DNA from: Alopecurus myosuroides
Taxonomy: Eukaryota; Streptophyta; Magnoliopsida; Poales; Poaceae
Assembly (NCBI GenBank): GCA_028641055.1
Contig: CM054062.1
Span: 272,075,092 to 272,139,091, forward strand
Direction: 5' to 3'
Length of the DNA: 64,000 nucleotides
The notes beneath the pieces were generated by a model that was given only the letters and a program-made list of their open reading frames with translations, had not been told where the DNA came from and searched no databases. Shown piece after piece: positions 31,207-42,358 of this stretch. The position numbers and the translations under genes were made by a program. The first letter of the stretch is position 1. The number at the start of each line of letters is the position of its first letter.

Positions 31207-32410
31207 CAGTTCACTAGTGGTGTCTCTCCATAAAAAATAGGTAACAAGTGTGGTGAACAAATTACAGCTGGGCAATTGATAGATATTGAAACATGCATGA
31301 CATGATGATTACTATGTGATTCATGTGGGCATTACAACAAAACTCATAGACCGTTGTCCAACTACATCTATGACTAATAATCCACCCTCAGAATATCATC
31401 CGAACAAACCGTGGGTATTAAGTTGCAAGCAACAGATACTCGTAGTAAGCAAAGTGTGTAATATAAACAATGTAAACATCGTTGTTTTTTACCTAATGGC
31501 AACAACACATACTCCATATGTCACGTTTCTATCACTCGAGCACAGTTGCAAAGGAGGCATGAACCCACTATCGAGCATAAATACTCCCTCTTGGAGTCAC
31601 TAGCATCTACTTGGCCAGAGCATCTACTAACAACGAAGAGCATGCAAGATCATAAATAACATACACATGAAGATAACATTATAGATTGATAATCAAGAGA
31701 CATAACATTCAATATTCATCGGATCCTAGCAAACACAACATGTAGCATTACAATAAGATGATCTCGATCATCTAGGGCAGCTCACGAGATCTACACATGA
31801 GGAAAAAAGAGGAGAGAACAACCATATAGCTACTGCTATGTACCCGTAGTCCAAGGATGAACTACTCACGCATCATTCCGGATGCGGGCATAGTGGTGTA
31901 GAGCCCTCCGGTGATGATTTTTCCTCCCGGCAGGGTGCCAGGGAGAACTCCAGAACCCTCCCGAACTCGGGTTGAAGATGACGGCGGTCTCAGGTGTTTG
32001 TCGTGGAAAAGTGGTATATTTCTAGGGTTTACTATCCGAGGTGATTATATAGGCGAAAGTGCAACGTCGGTTGGCGGCCAGGGGGCCCACACCACCCCAT
32101 GGCGCGGCCAGGGGCGTGCCTCCCTATGGTGTGGGCCCTCTGTGGCCCCTCGGGCCTCCTCTCGACTCCGTTTGCGCGACAAGTTTCTAAGACTTCTGGT
32201 TTTCCAATTTTCCAATTCCCATAACATTTCCAAAACAACTTTTCTGAAACAAAAAACAGCAGAAAACAGGAACTGGCTTTGTGGCATCTTGTCAATAGGT
32301 TAGTCCCAGAAAATCGGTAAAAATGACATAAAGTGTAAAGAAAACATGTAGCAAACAACATGAAAACAACATGGAACATCAGAAATTATGGATACGTTTA
32401 TGACGTATCA
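31207..32410 (-). repeat. Inverted gypsy LTR, 3'-truncated ('J')
   Basis: The reverse complement of the F/E-type LTR. On the minus strand it starts TGATACGTCATAAACGTATC at 32410 and runs through the dyad (32083-32138), with TATATAA near 32045. Homology with F ends at AGTGAACTG near 31207, so about the last 330-370 bp of the LTR is missing. At that point the CACTA-type sequence resumes. Confidence 0.85.
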
Positions 32411-34352
32411 GCTATCCATTTTTTTGAATTTTTTTGAACCTTTTATGTCGATTTCAAATTACGGTAAAAACGGGGGACATGACTGTTCCTAGATAGGTGT
32501 TGAATATTGCAAAACAAATTGTACATCTCGTAAAAATACGTACTTGTGTATCTAAAAATGATTTTTACAAAAAATCATGAGAAAATATGAGGCACGTGTA
32601 GTTCAAATTTGGCCCGGTTTCAGCTGAATCGGAATTTTTTTTTGTCTTTTTCAAAATAGGTTTATTTAACGCTATTGAGAGGTAGAAATTTTGTTATTTG
32701 AACATGAAATGTGGTATAATAACTTTATAAAATTTTTTGGTAAATTTTGCAACATAGTTTTGGTAGATGCTTCACAAAAAAAACCATTTTTAGCACTCCG
32801 AAAATGGAAAATTATATTTTTACTCAATGAAAAATAAAACTTTTTTCGTCAACCTTGTTCGTTGTTCCATTATGCATTTTTGTGTAGAATATGCACATTT
32901 AAACAAACTATGCCATGGATGTGGCCATAACATCCGTCATTTGGCCCGAAAGCCATGAATCTTCGTAGATGATAGCTCAATTCTGCGAACACGTTTTCGC
33001 GATAGTTTTCATATTCCAAGTTTATTATTTTTTATGGTTACTAGGTCACATATAATGACATATTGAGAAGGCTATCCATTGTTTTGAATTTTTTTGTACC
33101 TTTTATGCCGATTTCAAATTACGGACAAAACAAAGGACTTGACTGTTCCTAGATAGGTGTTGAATATCGCAAAACAAATTGTATATCTCTAAACAAATAG
33201 GTACTTGTGTATCTAAAAATGATTTTTTTTAAAAAAAAAAAAAAATCACGAGCAAACTATGAGGCACCTGTAGTTCAAGTTTGGCCCGGTTTCACTTGAA
33301 TCAGCACAAATTTGTCTTTTCAAAAGAGGTCTATTTAAAGCTATTGAGGGGTCAGAATTTTGTTATTTAAACATGAAATGTGGTATAATAATTTTAGAAG
33401 CTTATTTGGTACAATTTTGCAATATAGTTTTGGTAGATGTTTCACACAAAAAATCAGTTTTAGCACTCCGGAAATGGAAAATGATATTTTTATTCAATGA
33501 AAAATAAAACTTTCTTTGTAAAAATTGTTCGTTGTTTCATTATGCATGTCTTTGTAGAATATGGGCACATTTAAACAAACTATGCCATGGATGTGGCCAT
33601 AACATCCGTCATTTGGCCCGAAAGCCTTGAATCTTCGTATATGATAGCTCATTTCTGTGAACACTTTTTCGTGATAATTGCCATATTCCAAGTTTATTAT
33701 TTTTTATCGATACTAGGTCACATATAATGACATATTGCGAAGGCTATACATTGTTTTGATTTTTTTTAACCTTTTATGTCGATTTAAAATTACGGTCAAA
33801 ACGGGGGACATGACCGTTCCTATATAGGTGTGGAATATCGCAAAACAAATTGTATATCTCTGAAGAAATAGGTACTTGTGTATCTAAAGACTATTTTTAC
33901 AAAAAATCATGAGAAAAATATGAGGCACCTGTAGTTCAAATTTGGCCTGGTTTCAGCTTAATCGGCAGAAATTTGTCTTTATCAAAAGAGGTATATTTCA
34001 AGCTATTGAGACGTGAATTTTGTTATATTTACATGAAATCTGGTATAATAACTTTATAAATTTATGTGGTACAATTTTGCAGCATAGTTTTTGTAGAAGC
34101 TTCACAATAAAACCCATTTTTAGCACTACGAAAATGGAAAATGATATTTTTATTCAATGAAAAGTAAAACTTTCTTCGTCAACATTGTTCGTTATTCCAT
34201 TATGCATGTTTTTTTAGAATATGAGCAAATTTCAACAAACTATGCCATTTATGTGGCCATAATATCCGTCATTTGGCCTGAAAACCATGAATCTTCGTAG
34301 ATGATAGCTCATTTCTGTGAACACTTTTTCGCGATAGTTGTCGTATTCCAAG
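32411..34352 (+). repeat. Three tandem copies of a ~660-672-bp unit
   Basis: Units start at 32411, 33071 and 33743 with GCTATCCATT or GCTATACATT. Each contains GACATGAC(T/C)GTTCCTA, AATATGAGGCAC-like, ATTATGCAT, GCCATAACATCCGTCATTTG-like and GATAGCTCA(A/T)TTCTG words in the same order. The third unit stops at about 34352, roughly 65 bp short. No coding potential was seen. Differences are a few per cent to about 10% by eye. Similar arrays occur in Triticeae CACTA elements. Confidence 0.85.
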
Positions 34353-34689
34353 ACACACAATAGTCCACTAGCGTTTATGGTGAGGTCAGTCTCCAAAACA
34401 TGCGCAACTTTAGCCGTGAAATTAGGGAATATGCTACGTAGTGCATAGAAACACAATATGTTTCTTGAGCATCTTACTATGAGATAGCGTGAAAATATCT
34501 TACATTTTTTGGTTAATTTGTTTTAACTGAACTTCAAAATATATCACGCGGTATTTCATTTATCGGTTTATTCTGATTCACAATTACTTGCATTTCTTTT
34601 GCTTATTCATTATTATTACCAAAATAAAAGGTTTCCCTCCTAAGTCCTAATTTCCCTCCCTCACTCCCGAATTTTTTTCCTCACCGCGC
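34353..34689. other. AT-rich sequence, nothing recognised
   Basis: No gene or repeat unit seen. It may be the rest of the CACTA element. It ends in CGCGC immediately before the LTR of element B. Confidence 0.3.
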
Positions 34690-36191
34690 TGATGACCCAC
34701 AAGTGTAGGGCTGTACTGTAGTATCTTTGATAAAGAAGAGTGTCGAACCCAACAAGGAGCAGATGCTGTTGACACGCAGGTTGGATAGAGGATTCACTGT
34801 AAACACTAGCAAACAGGTTTTCTGGGGTTTTTGATACACCAGATAAATAAAGTGCGAGTAAATAAAAGAAAATAATAATAATTGCAGCAAGTGGCCCAAT
34901 CCTTTTTAGAGCAAAGGACAAGCCGGTTGGTTTACTTATAATGACTAAACGTTCTCGAGGACACATGGGAATTTCGTCAAGTGCTTTTGCTTCATATGGT
35001 TGATTAATATTTATTGTTTTGATAGGTGTTGTGTGGGTGAACCTATGCTAATGCACCGCCTTACTAGGACTAATATATACCTGGGATTATACCCCTTGCA
35101 AACATCTGAAACTACAAGAAAGTAATTAAGGTAAATCTAACCACGACCTTAAACTCTCGGATCCTACACTCCCTCCTATACGGTTTCCTAATGGGGGTTT
35201 AGGTTTCTGTCACTCCGGCAACCCCACAATCAGTAGGCAAATACACAATCCATCCCTCTAGGCCCATAAAGGTGAAGTGTCATGTAGTCGACGCTCACAT
35301 GACACCACTAGAAGAATAGCACCACAACTTAAATATCAAACCATTAGATATTACTTCAACATAATCCCAGTACTAACATCTTGACTTCTCCCATGTCCTC
35401 AAGAACTAAACGAACTACTCACAAGACATCATATGGATCATGATCATAGGCGATATAATGAATAACAATTTGGTCATAAAGTGAAAACATGGATAAATCT
35501 CGTAAGCATCAACTACAAACAAGTAATCCACACCGGGAGAGAGATCTAGTGAAGAACAACGATAAAGAACCCTAATTGTTACAACGGGACGGAGGTGGAT
35601 GGTGAGCATGATGGTGCTGGTGGTGATGACGATGATGATGATGATCTTGATGATGCCCAGAGCGACGATGGTGACGAAGGCGATGATTTCCCCTCCACGG
35701 GGAGGAATTCCCCGGCATATTTCTCCCTGCTGGAGAGCTTTTCCCTCTTTGTTGTTTTCCGCCTTCTGGAGGCGGTGGAATCTTTGATCGATGGTTCCCT
35801 AGGTCTTAGGGTTCCCTGGGGATGAACTACGCGAAAGGGGGTTGCCAGTGGTTGGCCAGGGTGGCCACACTATGTGGCGGCGCGACCAAGGGGGCGCGCC
35901 ACCAGGTGGTGTGGGCCCCTGGTAGCCCCCCTCTGGCTCCCCTCCTGGCTAGCTCCGTCATCTGGCAATATAAGAACTCTCTGATGTCCCCCTTATTATT
36001 CTGGTCTTCAGAAATAGGGTATCTTGACGGTGCTTTTTCTAGCAGATTTCTGGTCCGGGTGGATTATTCTCCAATAATTGTAAAACATGCAAAATAGATG
36101 AAATAACATAAATATCATCTATAAATATGAAATATATCGATGAATAACAGTAAATTATGATATAAAATACTGATACAGAATGAACGTATCA
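34690..36191 (-). repeat. 3' LTR of element B (1502 bp)
   Basis: On the minus strand it begins TGATACGTTCATTCTG at 36191 and ends CACTTGTGGGTCATCA at 34690. It contains the dyad region (about 35865-35925) and a GAT-rich stretch (35620-35665). It is followed by the polypurine tract on the element's inner side, hence a 3' LTR. Confidence 0.88.
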
Positions 36192-36205
36192 ACTCCCCCC
36201 AAGAT
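36192..36205 (-). other. Polypurine tract of element B
   Basis: Minus strand AATCTTGGGGGGAGT directly inside the 3' LTR, equivalent to 4998-5017 of element C. Confidence 0.7.
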
Positions 36206-36521
36206 TAGACCTCGCTTGCGAAACTGAACTAACTAAAGAAGTCCATAGTTTTATGGAGTGAAATGTCGATAAACAAAATACGGACAAGAAGCATCACATT
36301 TATCAATACATAAGTCATTCTAGAAAGCAACTTCCTCTCATATAACTTAACTTGAAACTAGTAGAGGGAGTCACAATAAAGGTGAAAATAGAAAATCATA
36401 ATTGGTTATGGCAAACTTTGCTCTTGGTGAGAGAACAATTAGCAGATTGTACTTATTTTTTGATCAGAGTCTTTATATTAGAGCTTATATTGCAGAGTTT
36501 TACATGCCCAATCATAACAGT

Positions 36522-38752
36522 TGAAAGTACAAGGATGCCGCCTATAGGGGGTGAATAGGCGCTTTAAAATAATTACAGTTTAGGTTTGAATAAATACGGA
36601 ATTAAACTAGCGTTTTAATTTATCAAGCACAAAACCTATACAAGCTAGGTTTACCTAAGTGCACCAACAACTTATGCTAAGCAATATATACAACTATGTG
36701 ATAGCAAGAAAGATGACTTCAAGCACGATGGCTATCACAAAGGGAAATGCATAAGTAACGAGCTAGAGTATAGAAATAACCAAAGCACAAGGAGACACCG
36801 ATGTGATTACCGAAGTTCCTTCCCAAGGGAAGTACGTCTTTGTGGGAGAGGTTGGGAGCCACCTAGGTGCTCCTCAGTAGCACGGATGTGCACACCTTAT
36901 TCTCCTTGAGATTTTCCGGTGAGGGAGATTCTCGTTTCCACTATGAGGTTGTTTTGAAGGCGGTGACCAAACCTTACACGAGGTTGAGGCTATCTCCACA
37001 AGTAAGTTGGAGGCTCTCAACGAAGCTTCTTGCAACAAGGTGGAAGCCCCAAGAACTAACCATATAGGGTGCTCAATAAACCCAAGAGGAAAAATCTCTC
37101 CGGTGACCAAGCACCCAAGAGTAACAAGCTCACGAACTTCTCTTTCAAGAATCCCGTGGGAAACTCAAATCGATGCACCTAATGCAATGGCAAGAACACA
37201 CAAAGTGATCAATTCCTTCTCTCCCAAATATCATCAAAGAAAATAATGCTATGGAGGGAGGAAGGAGGAAGAACAAGGAAAACAAAAAATGAATCCCAAG
37301 GTCTAGATCCAATGGATTCCCCTCACTAAGAGGAGATATTGATTGGTGGAATAGTAGATCTAGATCTCCTCTCTCTTTTCCCTAAAAAGGGGCAAGAATC
37401 ATTGGAGGGATTGAGAGAAACCCAAGCTAATGAAGGTAAAAGATGGAGGAGAGAGGAAATGGGTTGGGAAGCCTCCTATTGAGGAATAGGAAGGCTATTT
37501 ATAGCTTCCCGCGAAATATGTCCGTTAGGGCCATCCGGGCTGGAAATTTTTCACTTACCCCGGAAATTTCCGGCCCCCGGGGCGGAAATTTCAACCCGAA
37601 TATTTCTGGACGACCCAAGACCCCCTGGAGCGCGAGTGCCCTCTCTCTGATGCCGGGCCGGATATTTGCCCCGGAATATTTCTGGCCTGGCCGGAAATTT
37701 CTGGCATTAGACCGGAATTTCCGCCCCTCCTGAAATCTGCGAAAACATTGATACAAAAACGGTCATATCTTTTGCACCCGGACTCCGTTTTCGACGTTCT
37801 TAGGCTCGTTGAAATCGCAACGACGAGCACTACAATAATATGAAGAGAAACATCATAGTACAACAAGGGATAATAAACCAAATGTCCAAAGTCTATACCT
37901 CTCTATAAGATAGGAACCGGCAAAACCTCCAATAACAAAAATGAAATAAGTTTTCTATACAAAATCCGTTTTTGATGAACTTGAGATTTACATGAAGAAA
38001 AAGACAAGATCTAAAACCACACGTGGAGAAAATACAAATAAGAACCAAGAAAGATGATGCCAAGGATGCAAAGGTTTGATCTCTCTACGAACGATACGAT
38101 CAAGCAACTTATTCGAGAGCCCCTCTTGATAGAACGGTTATCTATCCTATAACCTCGTCTCCCTACTAACATCATGATACCGGTTTAATATAAAATCAAT
38201 CAATGTCACCTTTGCCTTGCGCATTCCAATTGAGATAGATGATGACGATCTTAATCACCTCAAGTTGGAGCACCTTTCTTGATCGCGCTTCGCTTTGTGA
38301 AGACTTGTAAATTGCTCCCCCATAAGATAATATGGGAGAGCTTCTCACATGTCCATCTTCACTTGACAATAATCTCCATATTGGTGGCAAGCATCAAGAA
38401 TTTGAACTCTTCTTGATGCTCATCTTGAACTTGCACTTCAACTTGATCAACTAAGTATCTTCTCTTTATTCATTATGATGATGTCTTGAAGGTAAACATG
38501 AATGTTCACACAATATCCTTCTTCAAGACATACTTTCAATATGATCAATAATATCATGTCAATTCTTCTTCTTGATCACATCAAATATATTCATTATAAG
38601 CAATGGTCTTGATGGAATCCACCCTTGAATCCAAGACATGGAGTTCAAGTGGTGCCAATGGAAAAACCTACAAGGATATCTCAATGAAACTATTACTCCA
38701 TAAGGATTGTCATTAATTACCAAAACCACACGTGGGGAACCATGCACTTTCA
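36522..38752 (-). repeat. Solo LTR (2231 bp) with ACAGT target duplication
   Basis: Termini TGAAAGTAC...GTGCACTTTCA-type: plus strand TGAAAGTACAAGG at 36522 and CATGCACTTTCA ending at 38752. ACAGT lies directly outside at both ends (36517-36521 and 38753-38757). Flanking sequence is element B's 3' region, and element C at about 5340 shows the uninterrupted homologue. The orientation is minus, because CCTATTCACCCC lies near the 36522 end on that strand. A CCGGAAATTTC-type array (37530-37740) precedes a minus-strand TATA box. No internal domain or second LTR is present, so this is a solo LTR. Confidence 0.93.
37495..37504 (-). promoter_or_regulatory. TATA box of the solo LTR
   Basis: Plus strand CTATTTATAG, i.e. 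CTATAAATAG on the minus strand. It lies about 25 bp beyond the palindromic motif array in the transcription direction. Confidence 0.55.
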
Positions 38753-38757
38753 ACAGT

Positions 38758-40032
38758 CTCCTTACAATAATTGATAGCTTTCAAAGTAATATTCATTCGG
38801 GTAAAAACATTATACTAAACAAGGAAGGATAAAAGACATGATTGAATAAATCAACATATAGATGGTTGGATCACAACAACTCAAATGCTTTCTTCAGACA
38901 GAAAGGAGTAGGTTTACTGACTCAACATAAAAGTAAAAGATAGGCCCTTCACAAAGGGAAGCATGGATCAACTCATGTGCTAGAGATTTTTATTTGATAA
39001 ATAGAGGTAATGAAAACAATTTTAAGAGAGGTGTATGTCTATGTCAAAGAATCAGCAAGCAGGCAATACATTAAGTCACAAGCTAACTAGACTTTACAAG
39101 AGCGGCTCCCATTGAAGGACGTTCTTTCTACTGGAGTCAGTAGATCATCCCTCTTCTCTTTTGTTTACACAATGATGCTTTAACTGATAAATCAGGGGCA
39201 AAAAGAGTGAATAGAATTTATAGTAACCAAGTTTGGGGCTGGGCACCCTGTTGCCAGCTCTTCTAGCAGTTGGATAAGCGGATGTGCCACTAGTCCAGGT
39301 GTGTAAAGTCCAATCAACGAGTGAAATAAAGACTTTCTACTCATGTCCTCATGACCTAAAACATAGCACAAAACAGGTATAATTTCGAAGGTTATAAAGG
39401 TAGCACACGAGCAATTTACTTGGAGTGGCGGTTAAATACCACATATAGGTAGGTATGGTGGACACAAATGGTATGGTTTTGGCTCAAGGTTTGGATGCAC
39501 GAGAAGATTCCCTCTCAAGACATGTTTTTGGCTAGCAAGGATGGGTAGCAAGTATAAGAGTTGAGGGAACCAAACAAATATACATATGATAGAAACAGTC
39601 ATGCAATCTTCCTTGGAAGTACAAACGATCTTAACTTGATAATACTAAGCTTATGATCCAACAAGGAAGAAAGATAATGGAATAATATATCTACATGCAT
39701 CTCCCTATTTTCTACTTAAGCATCAAAGTATTGTTGCTACTGACCAATGATAAGTTTTCCAAAACCAAAAAGATTAACCTGATGCTCCAAAATTGATACC
39801 AATACTAACAACAAGAACAACCATATAACAGAAATTACAAATTAAAATAAGGTGTGAAGAAAATAAATGATAAAACTTCTCATTAATATTGCATAACGGC
39901 AACACACCAAAGGATACATAGATAACGAACTACATGAGAGATACTTCCGCAATGCAAACCATCCTATATCGCGGCATGATATGACTCTACTACAAAGTTA
40001 AAAGGTGAAAGATAAAGGTGTGATATCGCGGC
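38758..40032 (-). other. 3' non-coding region of element B
   Basis: No gene. Homologous to 5340-6590 of element C and, in the opposite orientation, to part of 53810-55600 of element D. Confidence 0.55.
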
Positions 40033-40046
40033 ACTCCCCCAAGCTT
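40033..40046 (-). other. Internal polypurine-like tract of element B
   Basis: Minus strand AAGCTTGGGGGAGT just after the extra ORF, matching 6596-6610 in element C. Confidence 0.45.
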
Positions 40047-40082
40047 GGAACAAGCCAAGGGGATGCCAATACCAATGAAGAA

Positions 40083-40636
40083 TTACTTCTTCGGTGGTGA
40101 TGGTGAGTCCTTCCCAATAATCTTATCAACTAACTCCTTCAATTCATCAATCTTGTAGGTAACAATACGAATCAACTCTGTATTGTGCTCAATACAGTTC
40201 GTGAACTTGTCAGACTGTGATTCCCAGCTCTTGGAATTACTCCCCCACACTTCTCCAGACTGATGATTCCCTTTCCCTGCATTGTTAGAATTATCCATAT
40301 CCCAGCTAGAAGGTAATTTTTCCTCAGGCACCCTCTGAAATTTATGCTTATGGATTAAAGTATGAAAAGGGTTTTTGGTCCCCTGAAGGTGGTGTCTGTG
40401 AAGCTAAGAAGTAACATGGAACCTTCCCTCCAGTGCTCATTCGTGCCCCTCTCTTGATCTTGAAGGGGTTTGCTACCACTCTAATGCTTGCAATGATGGC
40501 GTGTGGGTATACGTGCGAGTCATCTTCTACATCTCCTTCAGCTCCACTATCGATATCCTCCTCCAGCTTAGGGTCCTGAAGATCATCTTCCATAGGCTCC
40601 TTCCCCTTGTTGTTGTTTGGCGGAGACCATGGTGCA
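40083..40636 (-). pseudogene. Extra 3' ORF of element B (one break)
   Basis: Two minus-strand frames make up the homologue of the extra ORF of element C. The N-terminal frame (40348-40636) has P-P-N-N-N-K-G-K-E-P-M-E-D-D, then an acidic stretch and a basic patch. The second frame (40083-40331) has K-F-T-N-C-I-E-H-N-T-E-L and a helical K-I-D-E-L-K-E-L-V-D-K-I-I, ending S-P-P-K-K. They are separated by a stop or frameshift near 40340. An ATG equivalent to the one in C is not clear. The product is unknown. The shared N-terminal and C-terminal blocks between B and C are the main evidence that this was a real protein. Confidence 0.5.
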
Positions 40637-40715
40637 TCTAAAATTGAAAACAAATCTTGACCAAAACAGATTGAAACAAAAAGACGATGAGAAAATGATA
40701 TACGGACCTCGGGGG

Positions 40716-40855
40716 ATCATATAGCGAAAAGTTACGTAACAAAAGGAAGGTGCATGGCAAAATATGGGTCGGAGACGGGCTCCTAGGTGCCCACACCATG
40801 TGGTGGCGCGGCCAGGGGTGGGCCTGCGCCACCAAGTGTTGTGGTGCCCTTAGGA
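40716..40855 (-). promoter_or_regulatory. Internal promoter-like module of element B
   Basis: A dyad with CCACACCATGTGGTGGCGCG near 40790-40812 faces a decayed GCGCCACCAAGTGTTGTGG near 40828-40847. On the minus strand it is followed by CTATATGATCC (40714-40724), about 85 nt before the extra ORF. It is equivalent to 7085-7216 in element C. Confidence 0.38.
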
Positions 40856-40889
40856 ACGGTCTCCTATTCGAAGGTAAAATGTGAACTTT

Positions 40890-42334
40890 TCTTACCAAAG
40901 CTGTTACCAATTCAAAAACAAACTCTGCAGTTTCTGGAATGTTCTTTTTAATAAAATCTTCCGGGGTCACCACTTGAATAGTATGAACATCTTCGTTGTA
41001 AGAATCTCCAGAAATATAATGTTTCAGTCTTTGCCCATTCACCACTTGTGTAGTGTTATCTTTAAGTGAAACAATTTTGATTGCACCTGAATGGTACACA
41101 TCTTCAATAAAAAAAGGTCCTTCCCATCTCGAGAACAATTTCCTGCAAAAAATCTGAGACGAGACCTATACAATAGAACTTTCTCACCAACTTGATACTC
41201 TCTCTTAAGAATTCTCCTACCATGCCTTTCTTTAAGTTTCTCTTTAAAAGAGTCTAGCATTTTCATAGGCTTCACTCCTCCATTCATCTAAAGAACTCAA
41301 GCCAAGCATCCTTTTCTTACCGGCAGGTTAAAAATCTCTATTAAGTTATTTCACTTCCCAATAAGATTTGTGTTCCAATTCTAAAGACAAGTGACAAGGT
41401 TTTCCATAAATCATTTTAAAAGGAGACATACCCATAGGATTTTTATAAGCAGTTCTATAAGCCCATAAAGCATCATTCAACTTACTAGCCCAATTTTTCC
41501 TAGATTTATTAACATTCTTTTGCAAGATAGATTTAATTTCTCTCTTAGATAATTCTACTTTCCCACTGGTTTGGGGATGATAAGCTGAGACAATTCTATG
41601 ATTAACATCATATTTAGCAAGGGTTTTTCTAAAACCACCATGAATAAAGTGAGAACCTCCATTAGTCAGAAGATATCTAGGCACACCAAACTTAGTAAAA
41701 ATAACATATTTAAACATTTTTAATGAGGTTTCACCATCAGCACTCTTTGTAGATATAGAGTCTACCCATTTAGTAACATAATCAACAAAAAAAGTATATG
41801 AGTACAACCATTAGAAGGAAACATACCCATAAATTCAAATCCCCAATAGTCAAATGGTTCAATAACAAGAGAATAATTCATATGCATTTCATTGCGTCTA
41901 GAAATATTACCGACTCTTTGACATTCATCACAAGCGAAAATAAACTTTCGTGCATCTTTAAAGAGAGTAGGCCAATAGAAACCTGATTGTAGAACCTTCT
42001 TTGCAGTTCTTTCTCTAGCATGATGTCCTCCATAAGCACTACCATTACATTTTCTCAATATCTCTCGTTGTTCATGTTCTGGAACACATCTTCGCATAAT
42101 ACCATCTACTCCTTCTTTATATAAGTGTGGGTCATCCCAAAAATAATGCCTCGAGTCATAAAAGAATTCCCTTCTTTGTTGAGCTGTAAAGGTTGGAGAC
42201 AAGTACTTGGAAAGAATAAAGTTAGCATAATCTGCATACCAAGGACTATCTCGCGAGCTTACTTTTAATGCAGCCAACTGTTCATTTGGAAAACTATCGT
42301 TAACAGGAATAGGGTCATAAACAATGTTTTCCAA
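40890..42334 (-). pseudogene. Integrase of element B (catalytic residues altered)
   Basis: Minus-strand frames 41762-42334, 41346-41807 and 40638-41138 give, in order, a linker, the zinc-binding region (H-H-A-R-E-R then C-D-E-C-Q), the core and the C-terminal W-E-G-P-F domain. In the core the first catalytic position reads G-F-E-F-M-G, where C has G-F-D-F-M-G. The second reads L-T-N-G-G-S-H-F, where C has M-T-D-G-G-S-H-F. The Glu block V-E-L-S-K-R-E remains. Frameshifts lie near 41800 and 41140-41340. The enzyme would be inactive even without the frameshifts. Confidence 0.88.
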
Positions 42335-42358
42335 TCTAGAAAAATTATCAACAACAAA

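Larger units (their letters stand above)
30892..34689 (+). mobile_element. CACTA DNA transposon fragment
   Basis: CACTACAAGAAATGTG at 30892 is the canonical CACTA terminus. The next ~300 bp carry short subterminal words such as ACGACG, GTCGTCAT and TGACG in both orientations. After an inverted gypsy LTR (31207-32410) comes a three-copy tandem repeat (32411-34352) of a kind seen inside Triticeae CACTA elements, then ~340 bp of AT-rich sequence cut by element B's LTR at 34690. No transposase and no opposite terminus were found. That the tandem repeat belongs to the same element as the terminus is inference. Confidence 0.6.
34690..42358 (-). mobile_element. Ty3/gypsy (Athila-like) element 'B', 5'-truncated
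   Basis: Relative of element C on the same strand. From 34690 upward it shows the 3' LTR, polypurine tract, conserved 3' non-coding region (interrupted by a solo LTR), extra ORF, internal dyad-plus-TATA module and a decayed integrase. It stops near 42358 in the linker between RNase H and integrase, so gag, protease, RT and the 5' LTR are gone. The long LTR-like segment from 42359 begins at that breakpoint. Confidence 0.88.
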
